Assembly: GCA_963696545.1 (NCBI GenBank)
Contig: CAVOKQ010000012.1
Span: 558,001 to 622,000 of the forward strand
Direction of reading: 5' to 3'
Source: RPQJ01 sp963696545
Lineage (GTDB): Bacteria > Pseudomonadota > Gammaproteobacteria > Steroidobacterales > Steroidobacteraceae
Length of the DNA stretch: 64,000 nucleotides
Below, in pieces: positions 26,678-35,497 of the stretch. The translations under genes were made by a program, and so were the position numbers. Every line of letters begins with the position of its first letter. Position 1 is the first letter of the stretch. The notes below the pieces were generated by a model. That model was not told where the DNA came from, ran no database searches, and was given only the letters and a program-made list of their open reading frames with translations.

Positions 26678-27718
26678 ATGCCAGCGCGGCTCGCCGAACT
26701 GGCCGTCCGCTTCGGCTGCGAACTCCGCGGCGATCCCGAGACGTTGATCGATCGCGTCGCGCCGCTGAATGATGCGGGGCCGGGCGCGATCAGCTTCCTC
26801 GCGAACCCGCACTATCGGCGCCACCTCCCGGCGACGCGCGCATCCGCCGTCGTGCTCGACGCCTCGATGGCGGGGGAGTGCCCCGTCGCTGCGCTCGTCA
26901 CGCGCAACCCCTACGCGACCTACGCGCGCATAGCGCAGCTGCTGTACCCGGTTCCGCCGGTCGTTGCGGGCCGTCATGCGAGCGCGGTCGTGGAATCGGA
27001 CGCGGAGATTGATCCCTCGGCCCGGATCGATGCTCACGCATATGTGGGTCGCGGTGCCCGGGTCGGCCGCCGCGTGATCGTGGGACCAGGATCGGTCGTG
27101 CTCGAAGGCGCGGCAATCGGCGACGACACCAGTCTGGTCGCGCGAGTCACGGTCGGCCCGAAAGCCAGGATCGGCCAACGCTGCATCCTGCAGCCGGGTT
27201 GCGTCGTCGGAGCCGACGGGTTCGGCCAGGCGCCGGACCGCGATGGCTACGTCAAGGTGCCGCAGGTGGGCACGGTCGTAATCGGCGACGACGTCGAGAT
27301 CGGCTGCAACACGACGGTCGACCGCGGCGCGATCGAGGACACCGTGATCGAGAACGGCGTCAAGATCGACAACCTGGTGCAGGTCGGCCACAACGTGCGC
27401 ATCGGCGAGCACACAGTGATCGCCGCGTGCAGTGGAATCTCGGGCAGCGCGACGATCGGCCGGCGCTGCCTGATCGGGGGCATGGTCGGCATCGTCGGTC
27501 ACCTCGAGATCTGCGACGACGTCGCGCTCACGGGGCGTACGATGGTGTCGAGCTCGATCCGCAAGCCGGGCGTGTATTCGAGTGGCCTGCCGGCAGACGA
27601 AGCAAAGCGATTCCGGCGCAACGTGGCACGATTCAACCGGCTGGACGAGCTCGCGAAGCGGGTGCGCCGGCTCGAGGGTGAAGCCGGCCCGGGCGAGCAG
27701 GGAGGGGACGATGAGTGA
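26678..27718 (+). CDS. lpxD: UDP-3-O-(3-hydroxyacyl)glucosamine N-acyltransferase LpxD
   Basis: Third step of lipid A synthesis, N-acylating UDP-3-O-acylglucosamine. 346 residues. The N-terminal uridine-binding domain includes ISFLANPHYRRHL. The left-handed beta-helix spans about 100-310, with VVGADGFGQAPD and the catalytic histidine in LVQVGHNVRIGEH, and a C-terminal helix follows. It overlaps fabZ by eight bases. Confidence 0.97.
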   Translation: MPARLAELAVRFGCELRGDPETLIDRVAPLNDAGPGAISFLANPHYRRHLPATRASAVVLDASMAGECPVAALVTRNPYATYARIAQLLYPVPPVVAGRHASAVVESDAEIDPSARIDAHAYVGRGARVGRRVIVGPGSVVLEGAAIGDDTSLVARVTVGPKARIGQRCILQPGCVVGADGFGQAPDRDGYVKVPQVGTVVIGDDVEIGCNTTVDRGAIEDTVIENGVKIDNLVQVGHNVRIGEHTVIAACSGISGSATIGRRCLIGGMVGIVGHLEICDDVALTGRTMVSSSIRKPGVYSSGLPADEAKRFRRNVARFNRLDELAKRVRRLEGEAGPGEQGGDDE

Positions 27719-28157
27719 ATCGACCGGTTTCGGCATCGACGAAGTGATGCGGCGGCTGCCGCACCGCTATCCGATGCTGCTCGTGGACCGCGTTCTCGAG
27801 TGCGTCTCGGGCGATCGGATCGTCGCACTGAAGAACGTCACGATGAACGAGGAGTTCTTCTCCGGCCACTTCCCGGGCCGCCCGGTGATGCCCGGCGTGG
27901 TCATCCTCGAGGCGATGGCGCAGACCGCGGGGATACTGACGTTCGTCACGGCGGGCGTGTATCCGGACGAGAACGTGCGCTTCTACTTCGCCGGCATCGA
28001 CAAGGCGCGCTTCCGCAGGCCGGTCGTGCCCGGCGACCAGGTGGTGCTCACCGCGAAGCTCGAGCGGCGCATCCGCACGATCTGGAAATACAGCATCGTC
28101 GCGACGGTCGACGGCGGCGAGGTGGCCAGCGCCGAGATGATGGTGATGCCGGGATGA
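27711..28157 (+). CDS. fabZ: 3-hydroxyacyl-ACP dehydratase FabZ
   Basis: Dehydrates 3-hydroxyacyl-ACP in fatty acid elongation and competes with LpxA/LpxD for 3-hydroxyacyl chains. 148 residues, hot-dog fold. The catalytic histidine is in FFSGHFPGRPVMPGV, with the glutamate in VILEAMAQTAG. LPHRYPMLLVDRV opens the domain. The stop overlaps the lpxA start by three bases. Confidence 0.97.
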   Translation: MSESTGFGIDEVMRRLPHRYPMLLVDRVLECVSGDRIVALKNVTMNEEFFSGHFPGRPVMPGVVILEAMAQTAGILTFVTAGVYPDENVRFYFAGIDKARFRRPVVPGDQVVLTAKLERRIRTIWKYSIVATVDGGEVASAEMMVMPG

Positions 28158-28933
28158 CCGGCGCCATTCACCCGACCGCGGTGATCTCGCCGGAGGCGAG
28201 TCTCGCCGACGATGTCGAGGTCGGCGCGTATTCGGTGATCGGCGCCGGGGTCGAGATCGGGCGCGGAACCCGGGTCGGGCCGCACGTCGTGATCGAGGGC
28301 CAGACCCGCATCGGCGAGGACAACCGGATCTTCCAGTTCGCCTCGGTCGGGGCGGACCCGCAGGACAAGAAGTACCGCGGCGAGCCGAGCCGGCTCGAGA
28401 TCGGCGACCGCAACGTGATCCGCGAGTGCGTGACGCTGCATCGCGGCACGGTGCAGGACCACGCAGTCACGAAGATCGGCAACGGCAACCTGTTCATGGC
28501 GTACGTGCACGTTGCGCACGACTGCGTGATCGGCAACGAGTGCGTGCTCGCCAACAACGCGACGCTCGGCGGCCACGTTCACCTCGGCGACTGGGTGATC
28601 ATGGGCGGCCTGTCTGCGATCCACCAGTTCGGCCAGGTGGGAGCACATGCGTTCATCGCGAACAATGCGGCGGTGACGCGCGACGTGCCGCCCTACGTGA
28701 TGGCGGTCGGGCAGCCGGCCGATGCGCACAGCATCAACGCGGAGGGACTGAAGCGCCGCGGCTTCACGCCGGAGCAGGTCCGCAACATCCGCGCCGCCTT
28801 TCGCGTGCTGTACCGCTCGGGCCTGAAGCTGGCCGAGGCGACGGTCGAGCTCGAGAAACTCGCGAAGGACCAGCCGGAGCTGCAGCCGCTGGTGGAGTTC
28901 CTGCCCCGGGCAACTCGCGGCATCGTCCGCTGA
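28154..28933 (+). CDS. lpxA: UDP-N-acetylglucosamine acyltransferase LpxA
   Basis: First lipid A enzyme, O-acylating UDP-GlcNAc. 259 residues. Hexapeptide repeats form the beta-helix (about 5-185). The catalytic histidine lies in MAYVHVAHDCVIGN, and GGHVHLGDWVIMGGLSAIHQF is diagnostic. The C-terminal helical domain begins with NAEGLKRRGFTPEQ. It is coupled to fabZ (ATGA) and followed 13 nt later by lpxB. Confidence 0.97.
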   Translation: MTGAIHPTAVISPEASLADDVEVGAYSVIGAGVEIGRGTRVGPHVVIEGQTRIGEDNRIFQFASVGADPQDKKYRGEPSRLEIGDRNVIRECVTLHRGTVQDHAVTKIGNGNLFMAYVHVAHDCVIGNECVLANNATLGGHVHLGDWVIMGGLSAIHQFGQVGAHAFIANNAAVTRDVPPYVMAVGQPADAHSINAEGLKRRGFTPEQVRNIRAAFRVLYRSGLKLAEATVELEKLAKDQPELQPLVEFLPRATRGIVR

Positions 28934-28946
28934 GCGGAACGACGTC

Positions 28947-30119
28947 GTGACCCATTTCGCACGGGCCGGTCGGTTCGGTCTGGTTGCCGGAGAGGCGTCC
29001 GGCGACAACCTCGGCGGCCCGCTGATCGAGGCGCTCGCGGCACGTGCTGCCGGCTCGCAGTTCTTCGGCATCGCCGGGTCGCGAATGGCGGCGGCGGGCT
29101 GCGAGGCGTGGTTCCCGATCGAGGAGCTCTCGGTCATGGGGCTCGCGGAGATCCTGCGCCACCTGCCGCGGCTGCTCTCGCTGCGACGCGATCTGATCGA
29201 GCGGCTCGTCGCTGCGCACCCCGACGCCTACGTGGGCATCGACTCGCCGGAGTTCAACCTGCGCGTGGCGCGCGAGATGAAATCGCGCGGCGTGCCTGCG
29301 ATCCAGTACGTGAGTCCGCAGGTGTGGGCGTGGCGCCAGGGTCGTGTTCGCACCATCGGCCAGTCGGTGGACATGGTCCTGTGCGTGCTGCCGTTCGAGG
29401 TGGATTTCTATCGCTCACACGATGTGCGTGCCGTGTTCGTCGGTCATCCGCTGGCGGATCGTGTCCCGCCGGTGAGCGATCCAGTCGACGCCCGCAGCGC
29501 GTTGTCCTTGCCCGCGATCGGTCCAATGCTGGCGATCCTGCCGGGCAGCCGGATGACTGAGGTGACCCGCCTTGGTCCGCCGTTCGCCGCCACGATCTCC
29601 TGGCTCGCTCGGCAGCGTCCGACCATGTCTTTCGTTGCGCCGATGGCGAACGCGCGCGTGCGCGAAGAGTTCGAGCGCTGTCTCGCCACGCACGCGCCGG
29701 GCGTCGACGTTCGCGTCGTCGATGGGCGGTCGCAGGAATGCATGGCAGCGAGCGACGCGGTGCTGCTTGCGTCCGGCACGGCCACGCTCGAGGCGACGCT
29801 GGTGAAGCGGCCAATGGTCGTGGCCTATCGCGTTGCCCCGCTGACCAACTGGCTGCTGCGCGTTCTCGGCATCTTCAAGGCAGATTACTTTGCGCTGCCG
29901 AACCTGCTCGCCGGGCGGCGGATCGTCCCGGAGATCTTCCAGCAGGACGTGCGACCCGAAGTGCTGGGGCCCGCGCTGCTCGAGCAGCTCGAGCGGCCCG
30001 ATCGTGCGCAGCTCGTCGCTGAGTTTGCGACGATCCACGAGCGCCTGCGCCGCGATGCGAGCGCCCGGGCCGCGGATGCGATTCTCGAACTGGTTGCCGA
30101 CCGGCGGCGATCCGCATGA
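28947..30119 (+). CDS. lpxB: Lipid-A-disaccharide synthase LpxB
   Basis: GT19 glycosyltransferase that joins UDP-diacylglucosamine and lipid X. 390 residues with a GTG start. GLVAGEASGDNLGGPLIEAL, YVGIDSPEFNLRVAR, QYVSPQVWAWRQGR and LPGSRMTEV are the family motifs, and ASGTATLEATL marks the donor site. The end overlaps rnhB (ATGA). Confidence 0.97.
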   Translation: MTHFARAGRFGLVAGEASGDNLGGPLIEALAARAAGSQFFGIAGSRMAAAGCEAWFPIEELSVMGLAEILRHLPRLLSLRRDLIERLVAAHPDAYVGIDSPEFNLRVAREMKSRGVPAIQYVSPQVWAWRQGRVRTIGQSVDMVLCVLPFEVDFYRSHDVRAVFVGHPLADRVPPVSDPVDARSALSLPAIGPMLAILPGSRMTEVTRLGPPFAATISWLARQRPTMSFVAPMANARVREEFERCLATHAPGVDVRVVDGRSQECMAASDAVLLASGTATLEATLVKRPMVVAYRVAPLTNWLLRVLGIFKADYFALPNLLAGRRIVPEIFQQDVRPEVLGPALLEQLERPDRAQLVAEFATIHERLRRDASARAADAILELVADRRRSA

Positions 30120-30745
30120 GCCGGCGCGACGCTGCGCGACAATCGCAGTTCGACTGGAACAGGACGGAGTTGACTGCCGGCGTCGACGAGGCGGGCCGGG
30201 GGCCGCTCGCCGGTCCGGTGGTCGCGGCAGCCGTGATCCTCGATACCGCGCGACCCGTGACCGGGCTCGCGGATTCGAAGGCGCTGTCGCCGGCCCGCCG
30301 CGAGTCGCTGGCGAATGACGTCCGGTCGCTGAGCGTCGCCTGGGGCCTCGGCTGGGCGGACGCCGCCGAGATCGATGCGATCAACATTCTGCAGGCGACG
30401 ATGCTCGCGATGCGACGGGCCGTCGAGGCGCTCAAGGTGGCGCCGACGCACGTGATCGTGGATGGCAATCGCTGTCCGGACCTGCGCGGACTCCCGTTCG
30501 AGTGCACTGTGGAGGCGGTCGTCAAGGGCGACGCGCTGGTCGCCAGCGTGAGCGCGGCCTCGATCCTCGCCAAGGTCGCGCGCGACGAGTACATGCGGCA
30601 ACTCGACGGCCGCTACCCGGGATACGGCTTCGCGGACCATAAGGGGTATCCGACGGCGGCCCACGTCGCGGCAATCCGCAGGCTCGGTCCGTCGCCGGTG
30701 CACCGGATGAGCTTCGCGCCGGTACAATCCAGCGGTTCACGCTGA
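30116..30745 (+). CDS. rnhB: Ribonuclease HII
   Basis: Removes misincorporated ribonucleotides and RNA in RNA/DNA hybrids. 209 residues. The acidic active site is seen in GVDEAGRGPLAGPV (DE), HVIVDGNRCPDL and AASILAKVARDEYM. HKGYPTAAHVAAIRRLGPSPVHRMSF ends the domain. It is coupled to lpxB and ten bases before dnaE. Confidence 0.96.
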   Translation: MSRRDAARQSQFDWNRTELTAGVDEAGRGPLAGPVVAAAVILDTARPVTGLADSKALSPARRESLANDVRSLSVAWGLGWADAAEIDAINILQATMLAMRRAVEALKVAPTHVIVDGNRCPDLRGLPFECTVEAVVKGDALVASVSAASILAKVARDEYMRQLDGRYPGYGFADHKGYPTAAHVAAIRRLGPSPVHRMSFAPVQSSGSR

Positions 30746-30755
30746 TCCCCCCGCC

Positions 30756-33700
30756 ATGTCGCGATTCGTCCACCTGCACGTGCACACCGAGTACTCGCTC
30801 GTCGACGGCGTCGTGCGCGTCGAAAGCGAGGAAAAGGACGGCAAGGTGGTGCGTGAGGGCCTGATCGACGCCTGCGCGCGGCTCGGGATGCCAGCCGTGG
30901 CGCTCACCGACCAGGGCAACCTGTTCGCGCTCGTGAAGTTCTACCGCGCGGCGCAGTCCGCCGGCATCAAGCCGCTGGTCGGCGTGGACGTGCTGGTCCG
31001 CGAGGAGGGCGAGCGCGCCGAGCCGAGCCGGCTGGTGCTGCTCTGCCAGGACGATCGCGGCTATCGGAACCTGACGCGGCTCGTCACCCGCTCGTATCTC
31101 GAGGGCCAGGGCCGGCACGGGCCGACGCTGCGGCGCGAATGGCTGGATGCGGGCAGTTCGGCGGGACTGATCGCGTTGTCCGGTGCGCGCGAAGGCGACG
31201 TCGGCCGCGCGCTGCTCGGCGGTCACGACGACGCGGCACGTGCCGCGCTCGAGGCATGGCTCGCGCTGTTCGGCGATCGCTACTACCTCGAGCTGCAGCG
31301 CACCGGGCGCCCGGGCGACGAGGACTGCATCGCAGGCTCGCTGCGCCTCGCCGTCGCCCACGGCGTGCCGGTCGTGGCCACGAACGACGTGCGCTTCGTG
31401 AAGCGCGACGAGTTCGAGTCGCACGAAGCCCGCGTCTGCATCCAGGACGGCACGCTGCTCGCCGACGCCGCACGGCCGCGACGCTACAGCGAGGAGCAAT
31501 ACCTGCGCTCGCCGGCGGAGATGGAGAAGCTGTTCGCCGACATCCCGGAGGCGCTCGAGAACTCCGTCGAGATCGCGAAGCGGCTGAACCTCGAGATCAG
31601 GCTCGGCAAGGCATCGCTGCCCGCCTACCCGGTACCGGGAGGGCAAAGCACCGAGGACTTCCTGCGCGCGGAGGCACGCAAGGGCCTCGAGGGGCGGCTC
31701 GCCGCCCCGGTCGTGACTCCGGGCGCGGTGATCGAGCGCGAGGCCTACGACAACCGCCTCGGCACCGAGCTCGACGTGATCTGCCAGATGGGATTCGCCG
31801 GCTACTTCCTGATCGTCGCCGACTTCATCCGCTGGGCACGCGAGAACGGCGTGCCGGTCGGTCCGGGCCGCGGCTCGGGTGCCGGCTCGCTGGTCGCGTG
31901 GGTGCTCGGCATCACGGACCTCGATCCGCTGCGGCACGACCTGCTTTTCGAGCGGTTCCTGAATCCCGAGCGCGTGTCGATGCCCGACTTCGACGTGGAC
32001 TTCTGCATGGAAGGCCGCGACCGGGTGATCGACTACGTCGCCGAGCGCTATGGCCGCGAGCGCGTGTCGCAGATCATCACCTACGGCACGATGGCCGCGA
32101 AGGCGGTGGTGCGCGACGTGGCGCGCGTGCTCGGGCTGAGCTACGGGCTCGCCGACAGCATCGCGAAGCTGATCCCGTTCGAACTCGGCATCACGCTCGA
32201 CGACGCGCTCGCGAAGGAGGAGGAACTGCGCAAGCGCTACAAGGCCGAGGACGACGTGCGCGAGGTGATCGACCTCGCGCGTTCGCTCGAGGGCCTGGTG
32301 CGCAACGCGGGCACGCACGCGGGCGGCGTAGTGATCGCACCGTCGGTGCTGACGGACTTCGCGCCGCTGTACTGCGAAGAGGGCAGCACGACCGTCGTCA
32401 CGCAGTTCGACAAGGACGACGTCGAGGCGGCCGGGCTCGTGAAGTTCGACTTCCTCGGCCTGCGCACGCTGACCATCATCGACTGGGCGGTGCGCACGAT
32501 CAACGCCGAGCGCGCGGCGCGCGGCGAGCCGCTGCTCGACATGGCGCTGCTGCCGATGGAAGACCCGGCGACGTACGCGCTGCTGAAGCGCTGCGAGACC
32601 ACCGCGGTGTTCCAGCTCGAATCGCGCGGCATGAAGGACCTGATCCGGCGCCTGCAGCCGGACTGCTTCGACGACATCGTGGCGCTGGTCGCGCTGTTCC
32701 GCCCGGGACCGCTGCAGTCGGGCATGGTCGAGGACTTCATCAACCGCAAGCACGGCAGGATCGGCGGCGGCATCGACTACCTGCACCCGGACCTGAAGCC
32801 GGTGCTGCTGCCGACCTACGGCGTGATCCTGTACCAGGAACAGGTGATGCAGATCGCGCAGGTGCTGGCGGGCTACACGCTCGGCGGCGCCGACCTGCTG
32901 CGCCGCGCGATGGGCAAGAAGAAGCCCGAGGAGATGGCGAAGCAGCGCTCCGTGTTCGTCGAGGGCTCGGTGGCGCGCGGAGTCGAGGAGGCGACCGCGG
33001 CGCACATCTTCGACCTGATGGAGAAGTTCGCGGGCTACGGCTTCAACAAGTCGCACTCCGCAGCTTACGCCGTGCTGTCCTACCAGACCGGCTGGCTCAA
33101 GGCGCACTACCCGGCGGCGTTCATGGCGGCGGTGCTGTCATCGGACATGGACAAGACCGACAAGGTCGTGACGATCATCGACGAGTGCAACCGGATGGCG
33201 CTCAAGGTCGAGCCGCCGGACGTCAACGAATCGCAGTACATGTTCACGGTCTCGGGCCCGAAGGCGATCCGCTACGGGCTCGGCGCCATCAAGGGCGTCG
33301 GCCAGGCGGCCGTCGAGAACATGCTCGCGGAACGAACGGCAGGCGGGCGCTTCACCGACCTGCGCGACCTGTGCCGGCGCCTCGACCTGAACCGCGTCAA
33401 CCGTCGCGTGCTCGAGGCGCTGGTGCGCGCCGGCGCGTTCGACTCGCTCGGTGTGAACCGCGCGACGCTGATGCACCAGTTGCCGGGCGCCATGCAGGCC
33501 GCGGATCAGAGATCGCGCGCGAAGGCGGCCGGCCAGAACGACCTGTTCGGACTCGCCGAACCGGTGGCCCCGGTGACGGAGGAGGCGGTCGAATTGCGCG
33601 AGACGCTGCCCGACTGGAGCGAGGCGGTGCGGCTCGCCGGCGAGCGCGAGACGCTCGGGCTGTACCTCACCGGCCACCCGATCACCGAGTACGAGCGGGA

Positions 33701-34307
33701 ACTGAAGCCGATCATCAGTGGCCGCATCGCGGACATCGGCGGCGCGCGGCCGGTGGGACAGAACGAGGGCGGCTGGCGTGGGCCGGGCCGTTCGGTGACC
33801 GTGGCCGGGCTCGTCCTCGAGATACGCAAGCGCGGCGGGCGCACGAGCTTCGTGCTCGACGACCGCAGTGGCCGGCTCGAGGTGACGATGTTCGACGACG
33901 TGTACCAGCAGTACCGCGCGCTGGTCGCGAGGGACGCGATCCTGGTCGTGGATGGCGGGCTGCGCTGGGATGACTTCATCGAGGACTGGCGGCTGTCGGC
34001 CAAGCGCATCCTCGACGTGGACCAGGCACGCGAGCAGTACGCGCGACGGCTGGTGCTGCGCTGGCCACGCGCTGCGAAGAACGGCGACGCGCGCAAGCTC
34101 GTCACGGCGATCGAGCAGGCATTGCGGCCGAGCCGCGGCGGGCGCTGCTCCGTTGCCGTCCGCTATTCGAGTGACGATGCGGCAGCGTTCCTGCAGTTCG
34201 GCGATGAGTGGACCGTGCGGCCCTCGCGGGATCTCGTCGAGAGGCTCGGGCAGATCGTCGGGCGCGACGGCGTCGAGATCGTGTACGCGCCGCGGGTAGA
34301 GGGTTAG
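30756..34307 (+). CDS. dnaE: DNA polymerase III alpha subunit
   Basis: Replicative polymerase, 1183 residues, close to E. coli DnaE (1160). The PHP domain begins with HLHVHTEYSLVDG. The polymerase core has GPGRGSGAGSLVAW and the catalytic aspartates in MPDFDVDFCMEGRD. GYGFNKSHSAAYAVLSYQT and helix-hairpin-helix sequences follow, then an OB fold (VTVAGLVLEIRKRGG). No intein is present. It is followed by a 223-nt gap holding a large palindromic element. Confidence 0.97.
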   Translation: MSRFVHLHVHTEYSLVDGVVRVESEEKDGKVVREGLIDACARLGMPAVALTDQGNLFALVKFYRAAQSAGIKPLVGVDVLVREEGERAEPSRLVLLCQDDRGYRNLTRLVTRSYLEGQGRHGPTLRREWLDAGSSAGLIALSGAREGDVGRALLGGHDDAARAALEAWLALFGDRYYLELQRTGRPGDEDCIAGSLRLAVAHGVPVVATNDVRFVKRDEFESHEARVCIQDGTLLADAARPRRYSEEQYLRSPAEMEKLFADIPEALENSVEIAKRLNLEIRLGKASLPAYPVPGGQSTEDFLRAEARKGLEGRLAAPVVTPGAVIEREAYDNRLGTELDVICQMGFAGYFLIVADFIRWARENGVPVGPGRGSGAGSLVAWVLGITDLDPLRHDLLFERFLNPERVSMPDFDVDFCMEGRDRVIDYVAERYGRERVSQIITYGTMAAKAVVRDVARVLGLSYGLADSIAKLIPFELGITLDDALAKEEELRKRYKAEDDVREVIDLARSLEGLVRNAGTHAGGVVIAPSVLTDFAPLYCEEGSTTVVTQFDKDDVEAAGLVKFDFLGLRTLTIIDWAVRTINAERAARGEPLLDMALLPMEDPATYALLKRCETTAVFQLESRGMKDLIRRLQPDCFDDIVALVALFRPGPLQSGMVEDFINRKHGRIGGGIDYLHPDLKPVLLPTYGVILYQEQVMQIAQVLAGYTLGGADLLRRAMGKKKPEEMAKQRSVFVEGSVARGVEEATAAHIFDLMEKFAGYGFNKSHSAAYAVLSYQTGWLKAHYPAAFMAAVLSSDMDKTDKVVTIIDECNRMALKVEPPDVNESQYMFTVSGPKAIRYGLGAIKGVGQAAVENMLAERTAGGRFTDLRDLCRRLDLNRVNRRVLEALVRAGAFDSLGVNRATLMHQLPGAMQAADQRSRAKAAGQNDLFGLAEPVAPVTEEAVELRETLPDWSEAVRLAGERETLGLYLTGHPITEYERELKPIISGRIADIGGARPVGQNEGGWRGPGRSVTVAGLVLEIRKRGGRTSFVLDDRSGRLEVTMFDDVYQQYRALVARDAILVVDGGLRWDDFIEDWRLSAKRILDVDQAREQYARRLVLRWPRAAKNGDARKLVTAIEQALRPSRGGRCSVAVRYSSDDAAAFLQFGDEWTVRPSRDLVERLGQIVGRDGVEIVYAPRVEG

Positions 34308-34341
34308 CAAGGCGCTGCAAGCGCAACGCCGCGAAGCGTCT

Positions 34342-34461
34342 GCGCTGTTCTCGGTGGGATGCCTGTTCGGCGGGCCGCGCGAGGCATGGACGCCGAGCCC
34401 GGAGCCCCCAGGGAGGGGTTTACGGCGTCCTGGTGAACAGGCATCCCACCGAGACCAGCGC
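34342..34461. repeat. Nested palindromic intergenic element between dnaE and accA
   Basis: The outer arms 34342-34368 and 34435-34461 are 27-bp inverted repeats with one mismatch, including 20 perfect bases. Inside, GGACGCCG (34388-34395) and CGGCGTCC (34423-34430) form a second stem around a TCCCTGG-type core shared with the element at 11.2 kb. It fills most of the 223-nt gap between dnaE and accA. It could be a REP/BIME-like or MITE-like element, or a strong bidirectional transcript-ending structure. No flanking target duplication is obvious. Confidence 0.75.
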
Positions 34462-34530
34462 GGCATCGACACGCGGTGCGTGGCTGCAGTGCATTTGCCC
34501 CCGGGCTGAGCCTGCGGCATCCTGCGCTCC

Positions 34531-35490
34531 ATGGCGCTCAGCTTCCTGGAATTCGAGCAACCGATCGCCGAGCTCGAGGCGAAGATCGACGAACTCAAGT
34601 TCGTTTCCTCCGACGCCGAGGTGAATATCGGCGAGGAGATCGCGCGGCTGCGTGCGAAGAGCCGGGCGCTCACCAACAGCATCTTCGCCAACCTCACACC
34701 GTGGCAGGTTGCGCAGCTGGCGCGGCATCCGCAGCGACCGTACACGCTCGACTATGCGGCCTCGATCTGCGAAGAGTTCCTCGAGCTGCACGGGGACCGC
34801 ATGTATGCGGACGACCTGGCAATCGTCGGCGGATTCGCGCGGCTCGAAGGGCGGCCGATCATGCTGATCGGGCACCAGAAGGGACGCGACACGAAGGAGC
34901 GCGTGAGGCGCAACTACGGCATGCCGAAACCCGAGGGCTACCGTAAGGCGCTCAGGCTGATGAAGCTCGCGGAACGGTTCCGCATCCCGGTGATCACGCT
35001 GGTAGATACGCCTGGCGCCTACCCGGGCGTCGGCTCGGAAGAGCGCAACCAGAGCGAGGCGATCGCGCGCAACCTGTTCGAGATGTCGCGCCTGAAGGTG
35101 CCGGCCATCACCGCGGTGATCGGCGAGGGCGGCTCAGGTGGCGCGCTTGCGATCGGCGTCTGCGACCGGCTGATCATGCTGCAGTACAGCGTCTACTCGG
35201 TCATCTCGCCGGAGGGCTGTGCCTCGATCCTGTGGAAGAGCGCCGACAAGAAGGAACTCGCCGCGGACGCGATGGGCATCACCGCCGAGCGACTGAACAA
35301 GCTCGGCCTCGTCGACGAGGTGCTGAAGGAACCGCTCGGCGGCGCGCACCGTGATCCGCAGGCCATGGCGGATACGCTGAAGGACGCACTGCTGCGTCAC
35401 CTCGGCGAGGTGTCGCTGTGGCCGGAGGATGAACTCGTCGCACGGCGCTACGCGCGCCTGCGTGCGCAAGGCGTATACCGCGCGACCTGA
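34531..35490 (+). CDS. accA: Acetyl-CoA carboxylase carboxyltransferase subunit alpha
   Basis: Alpha half of the carboxyltransferase that makes malonyl-CoA. 319 residues as in E. coli. FLEFEQPIAELEAKIDEL opens the protein. TLVDTPGAYPGVGSEERNQSEAIARN carries the CoA-binding loop, IGEGGSGGALAIGVCDR the oxyanion hole, and SPEGCASILWK is typical. It ends eight bases before the tilS GTG. Confidence 0.97.
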   Translation: MALSFLEFEQPIAELEAKIDELKFVSSDAEVNIGEEIARLRAKSRALTNSIFANLTPWQVAQLARHPQRPYTLDYAASICEEFLELHGDRMYADDLAIVGGFARLEGRPIMLIGHQKGRDTKERVRRNYGMPKPEGYRKALRLMKLAERFRIPVITLVDTPGAYPGVGSEERNQSEAIARNLFEMSRLKVPAITAVIGEGGSGGALAIGVCDRLIMLQYSVYSVISPEGCASILWKSADKKELAADAMGITAERLNKLGLVDEVLKEPLGGAHRDPQAMADTLKDALLRHLGEVSLWPEDELVARRYARLRAQGVYRAT

Positions 35491-35497
35491 GCCTGCC

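Noticed and set aside
30522..33107. A ~860-codon open frame antisense to rnhB and dnaE
   Set aside because: Same antisense codon-bias effect. No recognisable domain, and DnaE on the other strand is complete.
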